DNA from: JANQUM01 sp047630355 | Lineage (GTDB): Bacteria; Bacteroidota; Bacteroidia; Cytophagales; Spirosomataceae | DNA length: 8,955 nt | Reading direction: 5' to 3' | Assembly: GCA_047630355.1 (NCBI GenBank) | Contig: JBLHXN010000132.1 | Span: 1-8,955 of the forward strand | Part shown: in pieces, positions 7,735 through 8,955 of the stretch | Position numbering within the stretch: the stretch's first letter is position 1 | Layout of the letters: the number at the start of each line of letters is the position of its first letter | Notes under the pieces: model-generated | Databases searched by the model: none | Seen by the model: the letters and a program-made list of their open reading frames with translations, nothing else | Told to the model about the DNA's origin: nothing | Position numbers and translations under genes: made by a program

Positions 7735-7750
7735 CACGAATTAATTCGTG
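7735..7750. repeat. Perfect 16-bp palindrome at one end of the insertion element
   Basis: CACGAATTAATTCGTG equals its own reverse complement. Its half site CACGAATT also occurs at 7625-7632 inside the opposite terminal repeat, so the element carries three copies of the half site but a full palindrome at only one end. Confidence 0.85.
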
Positions 7751-8583
7751 ATAATGTTTATTTTATCGGATATATTCGTTTACATCGTGGCTGTCAACGT
7801 TATGAAATTCAGCACCTTCTTTGTGCCGAAAAATCTCATAACCGGGCAATCCCGCACTTTTTTTGATAAGTTTTGTCAGTTCATCGTCGTGAATTTCAAC
7901 TTCCCGTTGTACGCCTTTTTTCCCTTTGAATGAGAAGTTCAACTCGTCGTTCTTAATGCCAACATGTTTTCGGCGTAGTGTTGTCAGTCCGCAAGTCTGG
8001 TTGCGTTTGGCGTAACTGGCGTTTCCGATTCGGATGCCGCACTCATCAAGAGTCATGTAGACAAGGGCGAGAACTTTTTCGCGGTTCCAACCACAGGTTT
8101 TTAAATACTCAATACTTTTCTTGCGAAAGGCGGGTAGGGCTTTGGCGAAGTCTTCTATCAACGCAAATTTTTCTTCCCGATGTTGTTTTTCCTAAGTTGA
8201 ATGATAAATATATTGCTTCCTATCTTTAGTATCCCGTCCGGTGGCCTGAATATGTCCGTCGTCAAATTTACATATCAACACCTTTCTCCACATTGGTGGA
8301 ATAATGAGCGATTTTATCCGTTTGCGTAATTTCTTGTCCGTTATTTTTTTGCCTTGTTCGTCCACAAATACAAACCCGCGTCCCCGTTTTTTTCGTTGAA
8401 TGCACAAAGCAGTATCATCAATGTGCTGAATGGAATCAAATGAAGACATGGCGGTATGGAATAAGTTTGAATAGACTGTTTTTAAAAAATCGTACCCTGT
8501 GAATCAAACTCGTTTAATCTTTGATGAAGTTGATTGTTTGACGATAAATAAAAGTTGATAAAAACGTTTTCCATTTATTTGCG

Positions 8584-8591
8584 TAATTTTG
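8584..8591 (+). promoter_or_regulatory. Candidate ychF promoter, -7 box TAATTTTG
   Basis: TAATTTTG matches the Bacteroidota -7 consensus exactly, 88 bp before the ychF start, predicting transcription from near 8598. The nearest TTG upstream (8555-8557) is 26 bp away, longer than usual. The rest of the 230-bp divergent region (8450-8679) is AT-rich and shows no other clear signal; no good promoter for the topoisomerase pseudogene was found on the - strand. Confidence 0.45.
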
Positions 8592-8679
8592 CATCCGTTT
8601 TTAAGAGTTACGGAGTTTGCATTCAAATAGAGATACTGCATGCTCATTTCTCAAATCTACCATATCAAATCTAAATTAA

Positions 8680-8955
8680 ATGGCTCTACGAGCAGGAATA
8701 GTTGGCTTGCCCAACGTCGGAAAATCAACATTGTTTAACGCCATTTCGGGCAGTGCGAAAGCTCAGGCGAGCAATTATCGTTTCTGTACCATCGACCCAA
8801 ACGTGGGCTTGGTGGACGTACCTGATACGCGGTTGATAAAACTGGAAGAATTGGTAAACCCACAGCGGGTTGTACCGACTCAAATCGAAATTGTGGACAT
8901 CGCCGGACTTGTGAAAGGGGCGAGTCAGGGAGAAGGTCTCGGAAATAAATTTTTG
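8680..8955 (+). CDS. ychF: YchF/Obg-family P-loop NTPase, N-terminal part (runs off right edge)
   Basis: YchF is a conserved, ribosome-associated Obg-family NTPase that prefers ATP to GTP and is linked to translation and stress responses. The visible 92 residues are open to the window end. They contain the Walker A/G1 loop GLPNVGKST at 9-17, the FCTIDPNVG segment at 35-43, VNPQRVVPT, the G3-like DIAGLVKGAS at 73-82, and GEGLGNKFL at the edge, all closely matching the family. The noncanonical G4 (NxxE) that sets ATP preference, the coiled coil and the TGS domain lie beyond the window. The ATG at 8680 gives the standard N-terminus after a short A-rich leader without a Shine-Dalgarno. Residue 34 is Arg (CGT at 8779-8781) where N-[YF]-P-F-C-T-I is near universal. 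It is divergent from the topoisomerase pseudogene. Confidence 0.95.
   Translation, partial: MALRAGIVGLPNVGKSTLFNAISGSAKAQASNYRFCTIDPNVGLVDVPDTRLIKLEELVNPQRVVPTQIEIVDIAGLVKGASQGEGLGNKFL

Larger units (their letters stand above)
7619..7756. mobile_element. Small non-coding MITE-like or REP-like insertion element in topIB
   Basis: The DNA interrupting the topoisomerase frame is bounded by perfect 14-bp inverted repeats, CATTATCACGAATT (7619-7632) and AATTCGTGATAATG (7743-7756), giving 138 bp with no ORF of its own. The right end also contains the perfect 16-bp palindrome CACGAATTAATTCGTG (7735-7750). An extra 9 bp, TTTATTTTA (7757-7765), lies between the right repeat and resumed topoisomerase sequence; it may be a decayed target duplication of 7610-7618 or part of the element. 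Such elements move by a transposase supplied elsewhere, and none is in the window. A RAYT/REP-type origin is an alternative, because of the terminal palindrome. Confidence 0.72.
7298..8449 (-). pseudogene. DNA topoisomerase IB, inactivated by an amber codon and an insertion
   Basis: Intact homologues relax supercoils through a 3'-phosphotyrosyl intermediate. Codon 1 (ATG at 8449) to the TAA at 7298-7300 stays in one frame throughout. The N-terminal domain includes KKITDKKLRKRIKSLIIPPMW and RDTKDRKQYIYHST. Codon 86 is then TAG (8192-8194), where the family has Trp (YHxxW...R...KF), and the frame continues EKQHREEKFALIEDFAKALP. The catalytic domain follows with IRIGN (139-143), GLTTLRRKHVG (Arg159), FKGKKG and DVNEYIR. 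There the reading is broken by 49 extra codons holding TAA at 7763-7765 and 7646-7648, then resumes at SNIGEQFSSKYFRTW, with NTPTVARSYYVHP carrying the probable catalytic Tyr (codon 340). Removing the 147 bp gives about 334 residues, a normal length for bacterial TopIB. FRTWVSY in place of the usual FRTWxGT may be further decay. Confidence 0.9.

Noticed and set aside
7748..8229. + strand ORFs (61 and 83 codons) over the topoisomerase locus
   Set aside because: They are antisense to recognisable topoisomerase sequence and have no family features.
8527..8559. AAGTTGAT direct repeat (8527-8534 and 8552-8559) as operator sites for ychF
   Set aside because: Two 8-bp AT-rich copies in a 230-bp intergenic region can occur by chance, and no regulator or dyad supports them.

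Overview
The window looks like a chromosomal stretch from a Bacteroidota bacterium, probably of the order Cytophagales. This is inferred from promoter boxes of the TAnnTTTG type, AT-rich start regions without Shine-Dalgarno sequences, an outer-membrane beta-barrel protein ending in Phe, and the Bacteroidota-type insert in GltX. Base composition is moderate and even across the intact genes. I cannot name a genus.

Layout, left to right. (1) The 3' part of an outer-membrane beta-barrel gene (+) runs in from the left edge and converges on (2) pyruvate carboxylase (pyc, -); a shared hairpin terminator lies between them. (3) A 298-bp divergent intergenic region at 4461-4758 separates pyc from (4) gltX, glutamyl-tRNA synthetase (+). 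It holds the gltX promoter, weaker pyc promoter candidates and a possible folded pyc leader. gltX ends in a perfect 18-bp hairpin terminator. (5) A DUF1080-family lipoprotein (-) follows, with about 30 codons just 3' of it that look like the end of another gene, possibly a GH10 glycoside hydrolase. (6) A type IB DNA topoisomerase gene (-) is a clear pseudogene: a TAG replaces a conserved Trp codon, and a small inverted-repeat element sits in the catalytic domain. (7) The divergent ychF gene (+) runs off the right edge.

The genes are mostly separate housekeeping units: anaplerosis (pyc), translation (gltX, ychF), a probable sugar-active envelope lipoprotein and an outer-membrane protein. They do not form one pathway, and I see no defence system, CRISPR array, biosynthetic cluster or other multi-gene novel system. 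The unusual part is 7298-8449, where the whole topoisomerase can be rebuilt in one frame by changing one base and removing 147 bp. The small element there (about 138 bp, 14-bp terminal inverted repeats) is the best candidate for something undescribed.
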